From DATBLE01 sp963764565 (GTDB lineage: Bacteria > Actinomycetota > Thermoleophilia > Gaiellales > Gaiellaceae), in contig CAVXTD010000007.1 in NCBI GenBank assembly GCA_963764565.1, forward strand, positions 32,496 through 96,495: DNA of 64,000 nt, read 5' to 3'. Below, in pieces: positions 62,301-64,000 of this stretch. The notes beneath the pieces are model-generated. The model saw only the letters and a list, made by a program, of their open reading frames with translations, searched no databases and was not told the origin of the DNA. The translations under genes were made by a program, and so were the position numbers. The first letter of the stretch is position 1, and every line of letters begins with the position of its first letter.

Positions 62301-64000
62301 CCGCTCTCAGGTGGCCCCTGGTACACGAGCGCCTCGGTCGCCGCTGACGCCGAGCTCGAGCGACGCCGGGTCGGGCGTTGCGACGACCCAGGTGCAGCGC
62401 GACTCCGCGACGCTTTCGGACGGGACGTGTGGATCGTTCAGCGGCTCCTGGTCGAACGTCACGCTCTCGGGCGGCGCCGACACGACCGTCGTCAGCGGCA
62501 ACTGCTACCACTACCGCTACGTCGTCACGGACAACGTCGGCAACCAGACGACGACGACGCAGACGGCGGACGCCAAGGTCGACACGACCGCGCCGAGCGC
62601 GCCGTCGCTGACCGTGTCCGAGTCGTCGCCGCTCTCCTACGTCTCCGGCACCACCCTCTACTACAACGCGCAGGGCTCGAACACCGCCAGCTTCACCGTC
62701 GACGGCACCTCGACCGACGCGCAGTCGGGAATCCAGAAGCTGAACTTCCCGGCAGTGTCCGGGATGACCGGCGGCGGCGACGACAGCTCGTGCTCCGTAT
62801 CAGGGCTCCTACACCTGGACGAACTCGACAAGCGCGTCCGGCACCCAGACCGTCACCTCGTACAACGGCGCCAGCGCAACCTCGACCGCGACCTTCACCG
62901 TCACCAAGGACACCACCGCGCCGACCGGCAGCTTCGTCCGCACTCTCCGGCGGTCCGTGGTACACGACGCTGTCTGTTCCCCTGACCATCGGCGGGGCTC
63001 GGACGCCGGCGCGGGCATCGACGCCACCAGCCAGATCGTCGAGCGCGACTCGGCGACGCTCTCGAACGGGAGCTGCGGCACGTTCAGCGGCTCCTGGTCG
63101 GCCGTCACCCTCGTCCGGCGGCGCCGACACCACCGTCGCCAGCGGCAACTGCTACCGCTACCGGCTGCAGATCAGCGACAACGTCGGCAACCAGGCAACC
63201 ACCTCCGCGACCGCGGACGCGAAGGTCGACACGACCGCCCCGAGCGCACCGGCGCTCACCCTGTCCGAGTCCTCGGCGCTCTCCTACGTCTCCGGCACCA
63301 CCCTCTACTACAACGCGCAGGGCTCGAACACCGCCTGCTTCACCGTCGACGGCACCTCGACCGACGCCCAGTCCGGCATCCAGAAGCTCAACTTCCCCAG
63401 CGTCTCCGGCATGACCGGCGGCGGCGACGACAGCAGCTCGTCCCTACCAGGGCTCCTACACCTGGACGAACACGACCACCGCCTCCGGCGCGCAGACCGT
63501 CACCTCGTACAACGGCGCAAGCTCGACCGCGACCTCGACCTTCACCGTCACCAAGGACATCACCGCGCCGACCGGCGCCCAGCTGCGCTCTCCGGCGGGC
63601 CCTGGTACACGACCCTGTCCGTCCCGCTGACGATCGGCTGGGGCTCCGACGCCGGCTCCGGCCTCGACACCACCACCCAAGTCGTCGAACGCGACTCGGC
63701 GACGCTCTCGAACGGCAGCTGCGGCACGTTCAGCGGCTCCTGGTCGACGGTCACCCTGGTCGGCGGCGCCGACACCACCGTCATCAGCGGCAACTGCTAC
63801 CGCTACCGGCTGAAGATCTCCGACAACGTCGCCAACCAGGCAACCACCTCGGCAACCGCCGACGCGAAGGTCGACACCACCGCCCCCAGCGCACCGACAC
63901 TCACCTACTCGGCTCCGACAAACGTCTACAACCCGAGCGGCAACACCCTGTACTACAACTCCGGCACGACCGGCAGCGTCACGGTGACTGCGGCATCATC
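56360..64000 (+). CDS. Giant modular surface protein (DUF2341, LamG, Ig-like repeats); C-terminus beyond window, many frameshifts
   Basis: Starts near 56360 with a Gln/Arg-rich segment and one membrane anchor (VSPVHVAAILAILAAAF). Next come two copies of a module ending ITPAGL-W-L...LLLDLDD-LP-P-VIDPA (about 56850-57090 and 58120-58270), separated by a beta-sandwich repeat. A DUF2341 domain (WGYRKAITIDHTKVP, 58290-58600), a LamG/concanavalin-like domain (58610-59290), and a long array of Ig-like units (TAPTGGATIQNGQ; AWTYYYSP; GNCYRYRL) follow. Two stretches are clean (58262-58880, 58908-60450); elsewhere the frame changes more than 15 times. At least 2,500 residues. Probably an adhesin or polysaccharide-binding surface layer component. 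Confidence 0.7.
59320..62600 (+). repeat. Two long tandem units (period 1,641 bp) within the giant surface protein
   Basis: Segments at 59361 and 61002, and at 59471 and 61112, match with a constant 1,641-base offset. Each unit encodes an Ig-like domain, a beta-sandwich domain and an AWTYYYSP module. Confidence 0.85.
62590..63930 (+). repeat. Two shorter tandem units (period about 647 bp) near the right edge
   Basis: The coding stretch for YVSGTTLYYNAQGSNTA appears at about 62640 and 63286, nearly identical at DNA level, with GNCYRYRL-type modules between; a third, more diverged start is visible near 63930. Confidence 0.8.

Overview
The window is high-GC DNA (roughly 70% by eye) that reads as a chromosomal segment of a Gram-positive actinobacterium. 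Class Thermoleophilia (Gaiellales/Solirubrobacterales type) is the best guess. The hints are WhiA, DivIVA, an F420-type LLM oxidoreductase, a HemQ-type heme enzyme, class I FBP aldolase paired with GlpX, split B12-dependent acyl-CoA mutase subunits, and many secreted proteins built from Ig-like 'YQWQRC' repeats, SGNH hydrolases and LamG/DUF2341 modules. The taxonomic call is inference; there is no rRNA in the window.

Layout. 0-5.7 kb (minus): a large secreted SGNH hydrolase with Ig-like and lectin-like repeats, then an LLM oxidoreductase and a HerA-like ATPase cut by the left edge. 6.1-9.2 kb: a possible acquired patch with an OLD-like AAA+TOPRIM ATPase and an N-terminally truncated tyrosine recombinase. 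9.2-12 kb: two more secreted proteins. 12.2-27.8 kb: a well-preserved core block with tRNA-Gly(CCC), fba, glpX, argS, a K+ channel, an M48 protease, a phosphodiesterase, an ECF sigma factor, the lower-glycolysis operon gapA-pgk-tpiA-gpmI, whiA, ogt and pruA. 27.8-36 kb: secreted or repair genes (lipoprotein, HExxH metallopeptidase, uvrC, a clan GH-A-like hydrolase, hemQ), tRNA-Leu(CAG) with a duplicated fragment, and a small secreted protein. 36-48.3 kb: mostly a long minus-strand series, etfB-etfA-ETF-QO, ilvA-rpmE-DUF1385, osmC, prfA-prmC-sua5, glyA, upp and a WecA/MraY-type transferase. 48.3-55.3 kb: M23 peptidase, crotonase, B12-binding subunit, MBL-fold hydrolase, acyl-CoA mutase large subunit, DivIVA protein and a lipid-linked sugar flippase. 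55.3-64 kb: a Phd-VapC toxin-antitoxin pair bracketed by repeats, then one very large modular surface protein that leaves the window on the right.

A dominant technical feature is single-base indels. Housekeeping genes such as fba, pgk, uvrC, prmC, etfA/etfB and the mutase are readable only by switching frame, often several times, and the protein family resumes cleanly after each switch. This pattern fits uncorrected long-read consensus errors better than real decay. The errors cluster (2-5 kb, 11-12 kb, 28-36 kb, 43.8-64 kb) while 13.4-27.8 kb is nearly clean. Frameshifted genes are therefore annotated as one CDS over their whole span.

Functionally the window joins central carbon metabolism (FBP aldolase, FBPase, lower glycolysis, SHMT), translation (ArgS, RF1 and its methylase PrmC, L31, Sua5, two tRNAs), fatty or branched acyl-CoA oxidation (ETF, ETF-QO, crotonase, mutase) and envelope functions. 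I found no CRISPR array and no rRNA, and no complete defence system can be asserted. The most interesting leads are active-site substitutions in ArgS, the mutase, ETF-QO and the TOPRIM ATPase, plus several repeat structures (phd-vapC brackets, tRNA-Leu duplication, 96-bp tandem repeat, GGGTCWGACCC palindromes).
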